A stretch of 64,000 bases of DNA from Isochrysis galbana (Eukaryota > Haptophyta > Isochrysidales > Isochrysidaceae), in NCBI GenBank assembly GCA_018136815.1, contig CM030939.1, forward strand, positions 1,363,782-1,427,781, in the 5' to 3' direction. The first letter of the stretch is position 1, and each line of letters starts with the position of its first letter. The notes beneath the pieces were generated by a model. The model saw only the letters and a list, made by a program, of their open reading frames with translations, was not told the origin of the DNA and did not search any database. Position numbers and translations under genes: made by a program. This document shows, piece by piece, positions 9,692 to 20,400 of the stretch.

Positions 9692-9960
9692 CCAAAACTA
9701 TTGTTATAGTTTGAACTATGGAGCGTGCCGCGACCGCTCCCGAGCCCCAGGCGACCCTCGCCACTGCGCACTGCGCCCCACCTGGGACGCCCCAGGCCGC
9801 CCGAGGCGGCGCTCGTCAGAAAGCCCTCTCAAAGCCCATCCAGCCCGTCCAAACCACACCCGCGCGAGCGCGCGGGGTGGCGAGCACTGGCACCGAACAA
9901 GTTGCCACCATGGCTCTGCGTATCATGCAGGCGGGGGTCTTTGAGACCCACAGCTGAGGC
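9692..9960 (+). mobile_element. 5' fragment of a LINE-like retrotransposon, copy 1
   Basis: Starts with the hairpin motif AACTATTGTTATAGTT, then an ATG opening MERAATAPEPQATLA. The block is about 90 percent identical by eye to 27733-27990, including KALSKPIQPVQTT and the end VATMALRIMQ. The frame continues for about 80 codons and then stops. The same hairpin plus MERA start precedes the long ORF at 30154 (minus). Confidence 0.7.
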
Positions 9961-10309
9961 TGATCGCATCTTGTGCGATTGCTACTCATCAGTCATGCTA
10001 GCCATAAGCATACGAAAGAGTCAACAACGGCACCTGCTGACCGAAATATACCGCCACCTCCACCTCCACCATCTGACCCAGCTTGAAAACAACAAAAATA
10101 GCCAAGTCGCTCTCACCGCACGCGGTGCTAGGGAGGTATCGATAGCACCAACGCGACGCTTAGCGGCCCCGGCGCGAAACAAGCACGCTGCCGAAAACTA
10201 AGACTTCTTGCGTTTGATACGAATGTACGTCGCAGCACCTCCTTTGCGATAGATGGATCCACATCATCCGAACTTCGCACCTACCTCGTCCCAGCCGCAG
10301 CTCCTTCCC
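9961..10309. other. Spacer between LINE fragment and pyruvyl transferase 3' end
   Basis: No credible coding region or repeat seen beyond a run of CCACCTC triplets near 10050-10070. Confidence 0.4.
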
Positions 10310-11701
10310 TCAACTCGCTGGCTTAGCATGCTCCGTGTGCTTGTTAGTATGGCTGTGGTGTGGACTCTGGGCGTGCGTGATGGGAAATGACTCAACACGA
10401 GTGGAATTTTGACCTCTTCGCATGTCTCCTTCACGTGCTCCAGCTGTCGCCACAGCGGCGTGATGCTGCTTGTGCGCAGCTGCCATCTCCAGCACAGCAG
10501 GATGCAACGGCATCGTGATGCGCGCGAACATGTCCCGATACATTGCAGCGATTCTATACCGATTGGCATCGAATGCTGCACCATCATAAGTCGACGCAAG
10601 ACTAGTAAGGATTGACGTCGCATTCATCCTTGCTGCGCGGACTTTGGGCGCATCCTGCCACACGTACGGCAGGCGCATGACGTCCGCCAATTCCCAGATT
10701 CGCATGTCGGTCGTGATGACGACCATCGGCCTGACTGCAGCCAACCCCATCATGCTGCCGTGTATGCGAGCAGAGACCAACGCATCGACTTGGCCCAACG
10801 CTCGCGCCCAAGCGCGCACGCTATAAAAGTAGCGAACGCTGCGGAACGATAGCTTAACCCTCGACCCATGCGTGTCGATGCATTTGAAATCGTTGGCGTC
10901 CTGAACCACCACAAATGATCCTGGGTGCTCAGCAACAAGCCGAAGCAATGTGAGGGCCAGCTGCTCCGAGCGGTGGCAGTCGGAAGGCAGACCGACGGCA
11001 AAGCGCAGTGGGCGGGCAGACGCAAGGGCGGGGAGGGCGCGATAGGCGTCCTGGAGTCTGCGGCCCAGGTGGAAATCGGTATTGAGGAACAGGCTTGGAC
11101 ACCCTGCCACCATCGTGGGTGGCCCGCCATTGTGCCGTATTAAGTCAGCAGTGAATTGCCCTCGCACCGAAATGGCCCCTCGCCGGCTCACCTCCTTGAG
11201 CAAGCGCAAGTGCTGTGGGCCCAGCCTCAACCTCCGAGGGTCTGTGCCGCGCAACGACTGCGAGCCAATGCCCACAATGAGCGTGGGCAAGTTGCGCCTC
11301 ACAACCATATCTGCTGCGGCCGCCACCTCCGCCGCCGAGCGGTTGAGGACGTCCTGATTCGTGTTCTCGAGTGTGCGCAAACTGTTGGCGAAGGGGAGAA
11401 GGAGCGCAGTGGCGTTGAGGTGCGCGCCGGCGGCCGCTTCGCTTGCCTGCGCCACCGTCGCACTGAGGAGCGCGCGTGCTCCGTACTGCCAGACTTGATT
11501 GCCGAGATTTCCTGTGCCTAGTACTACTGCCTCGTCAAAGCTGAGGCCTGAAATCGGCTCATGGCTCTCATCTTGTGCGCGGTGGATGAGGCAGAGCGGG
11601 GTAGGCGCAACCCAGTGCTCCGACGGCACCAAAAGCGCTGGGAGCTGCTCGATCGCGGTCCACGCGCGCACGAGCTGTTGAGCCTCGGCGGCCAAGCCCA
11701 T
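10310..11701 (-). CDS. Polysaccharide pyruvyl transferase family protein
   Basis: Single-exon ORF of 463 residues starting with ATG at 11701. Members of this family (CsaB/WcaK type, GT-B-like fold) move pyruvyl ketals onto glycans from phosphoenolpyruvate; some eukaryotic members have unknown acceptors. Visible blocks are VLGTGNLGNQVWQYG (59-74), a nucleotide-fold-like LIVGIGSQ (141-148), AISVRGQFTADLI (176-188), AGCPSLF (199-205) and the family hallmark DALVSARIHGSMMGLAA (306-322) followed by MVVIT. There is no signal peptide or transmembrane segment. The last 60 residues are His/Ser-rich and probably disordered. A Golgi glycan-modifying role is plausible for an alga with acidic polysaccharides, but the substrate cannot be read from sequence. 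Confidence 0.88.
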   Translation of the reverse strand: MGLAAEAQQLVRAWTAIEQLPALLVPSEHWVAPTPLCLIHRAQDESHEPISGLSFDEAVVLGTGNLGNQVWQYGARALLSATVAQASEAAAGAHLNATALLLPFANSLRTLENTNQDVLNRSAAEVAAAADMVVRRNLPTLIVGIGSQSLRGTDPRRLRLGPQHLRLLKEVSRRGAISVRGQFTADLIRHNGGPPTMVAGCPSLFLNTDFHLGRRLQDAYRALPALASARPLRFAVGLPSDCHRSEQLALTLLRLVAEHPGSFVVVQDANDFKCIDTHGSRVKLSFRSVRYFYSVRAWARALGQVDALVSARIHGSMMGLAAVRPMVVITTDMRIWELADVMRLPYVWQDAPKVRAARMNATSILTSLASTYDGAAFDANRYRIAAMYRDMFARITMPLHPAVLEMAAAHKQHHAAVATAGAREGDMRRGQNSTRVESFPITHAQSPHHSHTNKHTEHAKPAS

Positions 11702-12039
11702 GGTCCCTCTCTCGACCTTTACTCACGGCCTCATCCACCGCCAGAGGCTGTTTGCCTGCTCCTCGCTCTCTGCCTCCGACTCCGATGGCCTCCGTTGGGA
11801 GCTGCTGCTGCTGATTCACACGGCGGGGAGGGGGGGGGGGAATGGGGTTATAAATTCGATCACAGAGAGAATACAGCCGACGGCCAGGGGGACTGAAGGG
11901 GCGAAGGAGGAAAGGAAGGAAGGGCGCGGCTCGGCTGCACTCTCCGTCTTTCACAGCTCGAATCTCTCTTCTCCTCTGCTTGACTGTTCACAGGGGGGGT
12001 CCCTTCCCGCCAGCCAAACCTTGGCCCCACCGTTTGCAG
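11702..12039. other. Spacer upstream of the pyruvyl transferase gene
   Basis: Probable promoter and 5' UTR side of the minus-strand gene. It contains a G-run at 11828-11840 but no defined box. Confidence 0.35.
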
Positions 12040-12160
12040 CTAACCGCGGTCGACACCCTACATGTGAAAACCTTTTTCACCGGTTTTCTACGGAGGCCAA
12101 ATACAGTCCGGTTTTGCCGGTTTTGGTGACCGGCTCCGGTTTTGGTGACCCGGGGCTGCA
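12040..12160. repeat. Word island built from CCGGTTTT
   Basis: CCGGTTTT or close variants recur five times between 12085 and 12145. The left side CCTACATGTGAAAACC resembles a diverged form of the CCTAG-type terminus seen on complete elements. No right terminus or target duplication was found. Confidence 0.5.
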
Positions 12161-13096
12161 GGCCCCGCACGAGTGGGCGTCTGAGCGCGAGCGGCGAGCG
12201 AGCGAGCAGTGGCCGGCGGCCCCGGCCACCGGCCCGCAGCCCACGGACGAGTGTCCAGCGAGAGACTGAGACCGAGCGGCCAAGAGGGCCAGAGCCTTTT
12301 CTAGACGCCGTGAGCCGTGATGAGGCGTGAGGGTGTGTAAGGTTGTAAGTAGGTGAGAGAGGGCAAAGACACACAAAACACACACATGCACACCCTAGGA
12401 CTAAGACACTATGACTAGGATGCACACACATCACACATATCCACGACGGTTAAACAGAAATACTATACAGAACATGAGGGAGCCTTAGACCATATTGTCG
12501 CATTCGCGAGTCGACACTCGTTAGGCTTCGCTCTTCTCTTCGTCGTTCGGCATTTATCGTTATAATTCTCTGCTTTCTCTCGTTCTCGGTCAAAAGCTTC
12601 GCTTGGATGCATGGGATCGTGGGTTGTGGAGCGCCCTCTCTCTTTCTCTCGAAAGAGAAGGGAAGTTTCCCCACCTTTCTTCCTCCCAGGCGCCTCGCAG
12701 ATAGGTTTAATTTGCTATCTCCCCTGCGGTTTTTATCTGCTTCTGGGGGCAATCAGGTTTAATTTACGACCTCTTCGTATCTCCCCCTTAGGCACATCGC
12801 ACTTCTCTCTTCTTATTCGGTAAAAAAAAATCTTAAAAAACTAGCCGCTACATGCACGGCGTGGGGCAGATTGCTAGTGCTACTCTTAACTACCCTCCCT
12901 TTCCTATCACACCCCTTTCCCCCCCGCCCGTTTCCTTTCCTAGCAAATGGAGGGGGGGAGGCCGCGCGCGCTGCTTCGACCAGGGGCGTGAGATAGAGGG
13001 GGTAGGAGTGAGTGGAGTCCTCGCTTGTTTGGGTGTGTTTTACCGCCCCCTAAGGGGTCGGCCCTCTGAAGAAACCTTCTTCTTAGTTCGGGGGGT

Positions 13097-13546
13097 TCAT
13101 GTAATACTTCTGATGCCTAGTTCGGTCGCTATTTGCGCCAGATCGATAGAGATCTCCAGGTTAAAATCTTTATCTACTGAGTACAGCGGGGAAATCATTC
13201 TGCGCAGGTGTTTGTTGCTCGGGGCGTGAAGTCCAAGTCTTTCTCTCTGAGCTTTAAGGCGTTGGAAGAAGCCTACCTTCGCCTTGACCAGCCAGTGGAA
13301 CCTCGAGAATACGGCCCTTAGGATGGCTTTCGTCGATCTCGCCTCGGCGTTGCCGTAGTGCACGTTGTAGAAATCCGTCAGTATGTATCTCCATGCCCTA
13401 GGAGATGGAGATGCCTTGTCATCTGCTGCCATCCAATCATCCTCTGCATCGCTATCATCGAGAACTATCAGTAAAACTGATAGGGTCATGGGGGCCGCGT
13501 TCCCCCCCTCCTCCATCGCAGACCCCCTCTGGGTGGGCCTGCACAC
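13097..13546 (-). CDS. Unrecognised ORF between long inverted repeats (possible transposon protein)
   Basis: 149 codons from the first start-like codon. The N-terminal 45 residues are low-complexity; the rest is well structured, with blocks WRYILTDFYNVHY, AVFSRFHWLVKAKVGFF and SPLYSVDKDFNLEISI. I do not recognise the family. A second, broken relative lies at 48369-48720 (minus). There WRYIIRDFYRIEF and APIFIENDKGNLTMNDN align with the first and third blocks at a similar spacing (about 67 versus 74 residues). Conservation between unlinked copies argues for a real protein family spread by a mobile element. The true start and possible introns are unknown. Confidence 0.5.
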   Translation of the reverse strand: MCRPTQRGSAMEEGGNAAPMTLSVLLIVLDDSDAEDDWMAADDKASPSPRAWRYILTDFYNVHYGNAEARSTKAILRAVFSRFHWLVKAKVGFFQRLKAQRERLGLHAPSNKHLRRMISPLYSVDKDFNLEISIDLAQIATELGIRSIT

Positions 13547-13640
13547 TCACTCTCAGCCCCTGCCTGCTGGCAGGGGCTGAGCTGACATCAATCCTGCCCA
13601 GACTCTCACCCAGCGCGCCGCGCGCCTCACGCATTTGGCT
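13520..13640 (+). repeat. Dispersed repeat R1, copy 2
   Basis: Matches 4577-4690: GGGTGGGCCTGCACACTC, a hairpin CAGCCCCTGCC...GGCAGGGGCTG, then TGACATCAATCCTGCCCAG. The hairpin stem is longer here than in copy 1. Confidence 0.7.
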
Positions 13641-13944
13641 GCACTGGTTGCAAATTAAACCTGATTGCAATCACTGAAGTAGATAGAGAAACGCGGGGAA
13701 GATAGCGAATTAAACCTATTTGCGAGGCGCCTAGGATGAAGAAAGGGGGGGGAAACTCCCCTTCTCTTCGAGAGAAAGAGCAGAGAGGGAGCGCTCCACA
13801 ACCCAAGACCCAAGATCCTGTGCGTCCACGCGAAGCTTTTGACCGAGAACGAGAGAAAGCAGAGAATTATAACGATAAATACCGAACGACGAAGAGAAGA
13901 GAGAAGCCTAACGAGTGTCGATTCGCGAATGCGACACCTCTGGG

Positions 13945-14592
13945 GGGACCTGAGGGTCCCCTCAGACCTCAGAGGGGGGCCATTGCGCGCGCAGACATCG
14001 CACGCCCGTAAGAGAACGACGAGAATGACGAGAAAAGTACGACAAAAAAATCGACACGATCTGACCCCAGGAAAGGTCTTAGAAGTTGATATCGTGTTTG
14101 ACCGCCCTACGCCCTATACGAATGCGATGCACTCAGCACCAACCTAGATGAGTCATTTTGGCTAGCATTTCTACTCACAAACACCGGACGAGTCATGCAC
14201 CGACCGCGCACACGCCCATCGCGGGGGAGGGACTTCGTTGCTGATGATAGCTGATGAGGCATGGTCCCTCAGCACTAGGATTAAACTAGCACAACAAGAA
14301 AACTCTGAACTCACTCTATTCTCTTTTGGAGAGGTTCCTGTGTGTGTGAAGTGTGAAGAGAGAATTGATTTGAGAGAGGAGAGTAAAAAGTAAAGTCATA
14401 TCTCTACAGCAGAGCGTTTGTGGCCCCGACCCCCCGCGCCTCCTCGTCTTCCCTCCCCTCCCCCCTCCCTCCCTCCCCTCCTCTTCCCCTTTCCCCTCCC
14501 CGCCTCTCTCATCCTCACCATCCTCCCTGCTCCCTCTCCCCCCGCCATCCCCTTGCCCCCCTGTCCCCCGGCCTCCCCGCCAAGAGCGCCCC
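13945..14592. other. Spacer and pyrimidine-rich leader of the CHORD gene
   Basis: 13945-14420 holds nothing recognisable. 14440-14580 is almost pure C/T on the coding strand and ends about 12 bases before the ATG, matching the polypyrimidine leaders of other genes here. Confidence 0.45.
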
Positions 14593-15937
14593 ATGAAGCT
14601 GCTTCTCCTCTTTGCCGAGCCGGAGGCGCCTGAGGCCACTCACCACAAGCTCGCAATCACTCTTCCAGCCAAGTGGCTCGAGCTCTCGGTGGACAAGGTG
14701 CGTACGCAAGGCTCTCAGGCTGCGAGGGAGCAGAGGCACGACCCGAGGCGATGACTGGGTGAGACACGGGCCGGTGGAGAGAGGGCTGTACAGAGATTTC
14801 ACACTTTCTGTGGCGCGGCGCGAGAAGGAGCCAGGGCTACTCTCCAAAATCAAGTCTCTGCTCCAGTTCAGAGTCCCCCCCCCCCCCCCCCCCGTGCGCG
14901 CTTTCTTCTTACACCACTAGCTTTATCCCATGACAAGTCGTTGGCTCGGCTGGCTAACTGCGGCTTGTGTGGGCCCTCCTTCCCTCCCGTTACCCTCCTT
15001 TCACTTTGATGGTGGCAGCTTGCACGCTACTACACAGGTGGACGAGCACCATAGGAACCGTCTTCCCTGCTGAGTACCTCCTCCCTGGCATGGCTCTTTC
15101 ACGCAGGTGAAGGAGGCATTCATCGGCGCCTACAACAAAAAGTTTCCGGAAGCGCCACTTACGTCGGAGGGCACGGAGCTGCAAGTGCCTGATGACTCTC
15201 CCTTCACGCACACCAATGTACGAACACTCAAGTCGAGTGACATCCCCAGTAAAGTTTTTGTCGACAAGGGGGAGGTGAGAGTGGTATTCAAGAAGGACAA
15301 GGGAAGAGGTAGTGGAAATAGGAGTGGCCAGCCGTGCTGTAAGAACTACGGCTGTCAACGCGAGTTCGACCCTGCATCCAATCACGATGCCGCTTGCCGC
15401 CACCACGCCGCACCGCCAATGTTCCACGACACGCGTAAGTGGTGGACGTGCTGCGAGGACCGTAAGGTCTATTCGTTCGACGAGCTCATGGAGATCCCGG
15501 GGTGCGTCGTCTCAACGCATTCCGTCGAGCCACCGGCACAGGAGGTGGAGCGCGCCGCGGCGCTTGCTGAGGCCACCAAACGCGTGCACGCAGCCCACCT
15601 AGAGGGAGCGAAAAAATTTTACGACGCGCCGAAGCCTGATTCCGACGGCAAGGCTCCGGCGCCGAAGCAAGACTTCAAATCCAGCACACCACCCGGACCT
15701 CAACCCAAGAAGCGGCCACCTTTGCCCGAGGGACGGGCCCGCTGCAAGCACCCCGGCTGCCAAGCCGAGTACACAATCGCCGAGAACCACGAGACCGCAT
15801 GCCGCCACCACACAAAGCCGCCCCTCTTCCATGAGGGCTCCAAGCAGTGGCCATGCTGTGGAATCAAGAAGTGGGACTTTGATGACTTCCTGGCTGTGCC
15901 AGGATGTAACATCGGACCGCACGAGTCCGAGGAGTGA
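14593..15937 (+). CDS. CHORD-domain zinc-binding protein (CHORDC1/RAR1-like, no CS domain)
   Basis: Two exons, 14593-14697 and 15107-15937, phase-0 GT-AG intron of 409 bp, 311 residues. The N-terminal 100 residues form a beta-rich domain that could be ubiquitin-like. CHORD 1 is at about 112-173 (CCKNYGCQREF, HDAACRHHAAPPMFHD, WWTCC, PGC...H) and CHORD 2 at about 248-307 (CKHPGCQAEY, HETACRHHTKPPLFHEG, WPCC, PGC...H), so both carry the full Cys/His set that binds two zincs each. A Pro/Lys-rich linker joins them. Animal CHORDC1 and plant RAR1 are Hsp90 co-chaperones; the CS domain of animal CHORDC1 is absent here. The intron carries a run of 17 C near 14876-14893. The start is the first ATG after a C/T leader and is needed to complete the N-terminal fold. 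Confidence 0.92.
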
Positions 15938-16559
15938 AGAGGAGTATTTGGGGACTGCAACACGCCCTGTGGCGAGGTGCACCGCAAGAGCTAAGTGGTT
16001 GTCCCTACTCACACACCGGGCTCAGGAGTGTCCATCCCTCCATTGCTCTGAGGATCTCTTTTGTTGCCGACTGCCATCTTGCTTTTCCTTTGCTGTCCCG
16101 CTAGGACCGGGGTCGAAAGTAAACCTAAATTGGATCATACTCGCCACGAGTGTATGTATGCTGTTCGCTGTTGGCCGCAGCATTCCCCCCCCCCCTGCTG
16201 AAGCGGCAGAGTTTCTGCTGCGGTGTACATAGGGCGTTGTCTTCCGAAAAGACGCTAAGTTGTGAGCTTTTCAATATGAAGTGGCCATCCGGAAGTGCCC
16301 GCGATGTCGGGTAGAGCGCCTGTCTTTCCCATGGTCTACAAGTGAAACGGGCGGGCTGCGCAGTGAGTGTTGCGAGAGTGCCGCAGCTTGCGGGAGTGCT
16401 GCAGCGACGAACGGCCTGGATGCTGGCAGGGGAACGGAGGTGGCCCTTTGCACGCCCGACTTCAGTAGTGGCGCGCCCAAGTCGGTACCGGCGAGCCATG
16501 AGCCGGCATGGCGCATGGCGGAGCGGGGTGACACAAGAATAGAGGGGGCATGAGTTTTA
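15938..16559. other. Downstream region of the CHORD gene, no supported gene
   Basis: Includes the likely 3' UTR. Overlapping minus-strand ORFs here are shadow frames. Nothing repeated elsewhere was recognised. Confidence 0.4.
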
Positions 16560-16850
16560 GTTCGCTTATGTTTTTTAGCGCTTGCTTCCAAAACTCTGGG
16601 AGTTTGCTTGTACCTGTTATGCCGTCGGTGAGTGAGTTTGTTCGTGGGTGTCGTCGAAAGGACTGTTGCTCTCCCCATGTTCGTAAAACGAAGCGTCTAG
16701 CACTTGCTTCCATTGCGCCTGTCGGGCGTCCAGGTAGTTTAAGATCCATTTGGCTTGTAGTGCCTTGACGTGGTTGTCCCAGTCGAAGAGGCCCAGCCCC
16801 AGATGGGGACCCTTTTTCTGAAGCGCTCCTTAGAAGGATTTCGCCGGCGG
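16560..16850 (-). mobile_element. LINE reverse transcriptase C-terminal relic, copy 1
   Basis: On the minus strand one frame reads LGLFDWDNHVKALQAKWILN followed by YLDARQAQWKQVLDAWF. This is the post-palm region of LINE reverse transcriptases, where a GLG-[FL]-D...H..ALQ.KW block is characteristic. The same block is in 28340-28458 (minus). Upstream residues continue weakly to 16990 with a stop, so it is a dead fragment. Confidence 0.65.
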
Positions 16851-17446
16851 TTGTTTTATCCATTGTAAGTCTGCGCCCTGTACGTGCATTTGTCCACACA
16901 TTATTCTTTCCACGGAGTGACGACCTCGGAGCATCTGCATGCTTGGGTATGCCGATCCATACTTGAGCCCTGAGGGAGGGAGGGCCTAGGCAAGTGCGGC
17001 AAGGCCCCTCTGGCCTTGCCAAATGGCGAGTCAGCGGGGGCGCGCGGTTCCCTTACTTACCCCCATGGGGCCGGGAGAGGGGGAAGGGAGGATGCCCTCC
17101 CCCATGCGAAGCAAACATAAACTTAGGTGTGCAAGGCTTGTACTGCTGTAGTGAGCTCATGCATCGTAAGGGATCAATACGCCAAAGAAAAAGTCAACAA
17201 AGCAATCGTCAACTGGAGCCCCAATGTACAGAATGAGCACGGTCTAATGCAGACCTGGAGCGCCTTCACAGCGCCAAGTCGCCACAAGTGTATGCGTCGC
17301 GAGTGACAGCGCCGCAAGCCTAACCATACGAAGGGCCAACCCGCCAACCTCCCTCAAGGTGGGCCTAAGGGGCCGGTGCCGTGAGCCGCTAGTTGCTCGG
17401 CGCAATCTTCTCGGTCTGCCGACTTCTACAAACCCGACAACGTCCG
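16851..17446. other. Decayed repeat sequence downstream of the nucleotidyltransferase gene
   Basis: 16851-17000 probably continues the LINE relic. 17000-17446 shows no coding signal. The probable 3' UTR of the adjacent minus-strand gene lies at the right end. Confidence 0.35.
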
Positions 17447-20400
17447 TCAAAGCTCTTGGGGTCTTTCAATCTGTGCACCTTTATCGGATTGTCTGCCGCA
17501 AACAAACCCGATCACTTCCTGCAGCAATTCCTCGGGAGAGGTGGCAGGTCCAACTCGCTCATCGTCTCCGCCCTGCTCGAGTCTATTGGCTACCTCACGT
17601 AGCAGGCGCTGTATGGCGTGGAAGTTGAAGGCTCCCGAACCGACGTTGTTGTCCGTGTCGAGCGGGTCCTGCACGAGGAGTGGGGCTCCGTCCAGCAAGG
17701 CGCGTGCAACGCGCGTGGGCCGCAGGCGCGAGCCCTCGTCGAGGCGCACGGCAAGTGCGGCCGCTGTTGGCGGATGAGCAAGCCCGTGCGCCTCGCCAAG
17801 CAAGCCCCGCGGGCACGGCGGCTCAGTCGGGCCTCCGTAGAGCTCGCAGAAGCGGAGGAGAGCGGCACCCACGCCAAGCGCGTGTCGTCGTCCGAGCGCG
17901 GCCTCGTGGGACTGCAGTAGCGCCGCCGCCATAAGCACGAGCGCGTAGGAAGAGAGACCGCCACGGTAGCCGTCGCTTAGTCCGCGTGAAGCAAGCAATT
18001 GCTTGAGCGTGAGCACAAGTGGCCGCAGTGGCGGCAGCTGCGCTAGCAGCACGTCGCGCGTGAAGGCAGTAGTGGCGGCGCCCGCGTGACCGCGGCCCTC
18101 GAGCGAGATATCGAGCGCGAGGCAGCCTCCCGAACCTGCTGCGAGCGCGTGAAGCTCGGGCGGCAAATGGGCACTCGCCTTGATCAGCGGCACCCGCGCC
18201 TTCCCGAGTACGTGGATATGCGCGAGCCAATCCTCATGTTCAAGCACGCCGGCAAGTAGGCCAAGCGAGGTCTCGGTCGCCTGGCCGGCGGGTGCGCCGC
18301 GCACGAGTAGGTCGACGTCGGACGATGGCGCGTGCAGTCCCACGGCCCAAGAACCAAAGATCTCGACGCGCGCCTCGGGCCAGAGCGTCGCGGCCGCCAC
18401 CTGTAGCCGCGCGCGGCAGCGCGCCACATGCAAGTGGAGAGGAGCGAGTGCTTCCTGCGTCGTGTCAGCCCACGCCTCCAGACCAGTCGAAACTGCGCGC
18501 AGTCGCTCGCCCTGCACGGATGCAAGCCTTGCTGCATTGGATGCCCAGAGCCGCCGGCGCGCCCGTTCCTCTGTCTCCTCCTCGGAGAGCTCCCGCCCCA
18601 CGCCTGAGGCAAAGGCGGCCCATTGGCGCTCCACCAGACGGCGGTCGACGAGGGGGACCATCGACCCCTCCAGCAGCCGCGTCGGCGTGCCTGCCGCCTC
18701 AGCTTCAGCTGGTGGCGCTGCGACCAGTGGCGCCGCAGAAACAGGCGTTGGTGGTCGGCAGCCGGTCGCTGAGAGGAAGGCGCACGCAGCCGAGGCGTAC
18801 AGCCGGCGCTGGCGCTCCTCCTCGATGGCGGCAACCGCGAGTGCGCGTTGTTCACGCTGGCCTTGGTCGGACTGCGCCTGCACCAGCCGTAGCACGCCGA
18901 GCCGGCGTGCGCGCTCCTCCTCGATGGCCGCGAAGGCGAGGTGCTGTCGACGCCGACGCGCTAGAGCGTTGGCGAGGGTCTGCTCCGTTTCAAACTCCTC
19001 GTGCACCGAAACACGGCGTTCGCGCTCGCGCTCCATTGCAGCAATTGCCGCGCGCTGTGTGCACCGCCGCTGCCGAGTCTGCTCTAGCTCTTCTAGGCGA
19101 ATGATGGACATGCGGCGCCGCCGCTCGCCTTCAGCAGCCTCGCGTGCCGCCGCGCGCGCAACCTCACGCCTTCGTCGTTCGTCGTCCACCTCTTCCTCAA
19201 GCTCAGCAAGCCGGCGGCTGCGCTCCGCCTCGGCTGCGGCAATAGCTTGCAGCCGGCGTGACGCACGCTCACCCTCCGTCTTATCTGAGCGCGTAGACTC
19301 AACCTCGACGAGCAGCACGCGCACCGCCTCCGACCACCACTCTTTAGCCTCTCTCGGCGCGTTTGCCCCGCCCGCCGTCCCCTCATGTTGCCGTTGAAGT
19401 CGAATGGCGCGCTTGGCCTCCTTGGCAGCTGCCTTTTGCAGGCACCGCTCTCGCCGTGCGGCCTCGTCAAGGGCCCGTTCCACAAGCGCCGCCACCACCT
19501 CGCGCGCCGCTCGCCGCGCGTGCCGATGCGCCCGCGCGGCACTGCGCCCATTGATCGGCGCTGTAATGACACATTCGCACCAAACCGCCTCAGTTGTCTC
19601 GGGAGCGCTGAAGGTCGTGTCCTCCATTTTGCCCACTGCGGAACCCGACGCACCTGGCGGAGGTTCGGCAATAGGCGCGCCCGTGGCGTCGGCGCCGCGG
19701 GGCGACGATAGCTTCATGCTGGCAAGCGCCGACGAGACGGAGGATTCCGCTGCAGGCGAGCGCCCCTTACGTGAGGTCGGCCGCCCCTTTTTCTTGCGGC
19801 CCTTGCTTCTCGCGCCCTTCTCGCCCTCAAGCTCGCGCAGCAGCGTCACTTCCTCGGCTGCCGCCATTGCGCTCTCAATCTGTCGTGCGGTCGCCGCCAG
19901 CCGGCGCACGGCGCCACGCCGTATTCCCACGTGCACGGGAACTAACACGAGCGCGCGCACCCACGCCTCTCTGCATGCACCCTGAAGGTCGCCCTCCGTC
20001 TCAGCCATCGCAAGGATAGGCGCGCATGCCGGCTCACCTGCAAGCGTCGCACGTACGGCCTGACGCTCGGCTGCACTCATGGTCGCATAAAACTCAGTCA
20101 ACCGCGATGCGCGCCGCCGTTCCCTCTCATGGGCCGTCCCGTGGCTTGCGTCATCGCTGCTGCTGGCGCTGCCGGCAGCAAACGCGCTGTGCAGTCGGCC
20201 GTGTAGCATCGCCCCAAACAACGAGCCCGCATCAACGTAGCGACGCTCGCGCAACCATTTGGGACAGTCTGCCTGCGCGCCGGCTGGCGCGCCACCAAGC
20301 TCGGGCTCCTCGTTCAGCCTTCCCGCTGACACACGTCGAAGGATGTCTAGGAGTCGGTCCGGTCTGTGCGCCCAGTCGTCCTCAAGGCAAAGGCCAGTCC

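Larger units (their letters stand above)
12496..13943. mobile_element. Composite element with long inverted repeats flanking an ORF
   Basis: 12496-12825 and 13690-13943 are inverted copies of one roughly 300-base sequence. Outer ends read TGTCGCATTCGCGA and its complement. Shared inner blocks include GCGCCTCGCAGATAGG and AGAATTATAACGATAAA. A third, lone copy is at 44008-44325. The arms enclose the ORF at 13097-13546 (minus) and repeat R1. No target duplication is obvious. The arrangement resembles a DNA transposon with long terminal repeats, but the arms differ, so age or an independent insertion origin remains possible. Confidence 0.55.
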
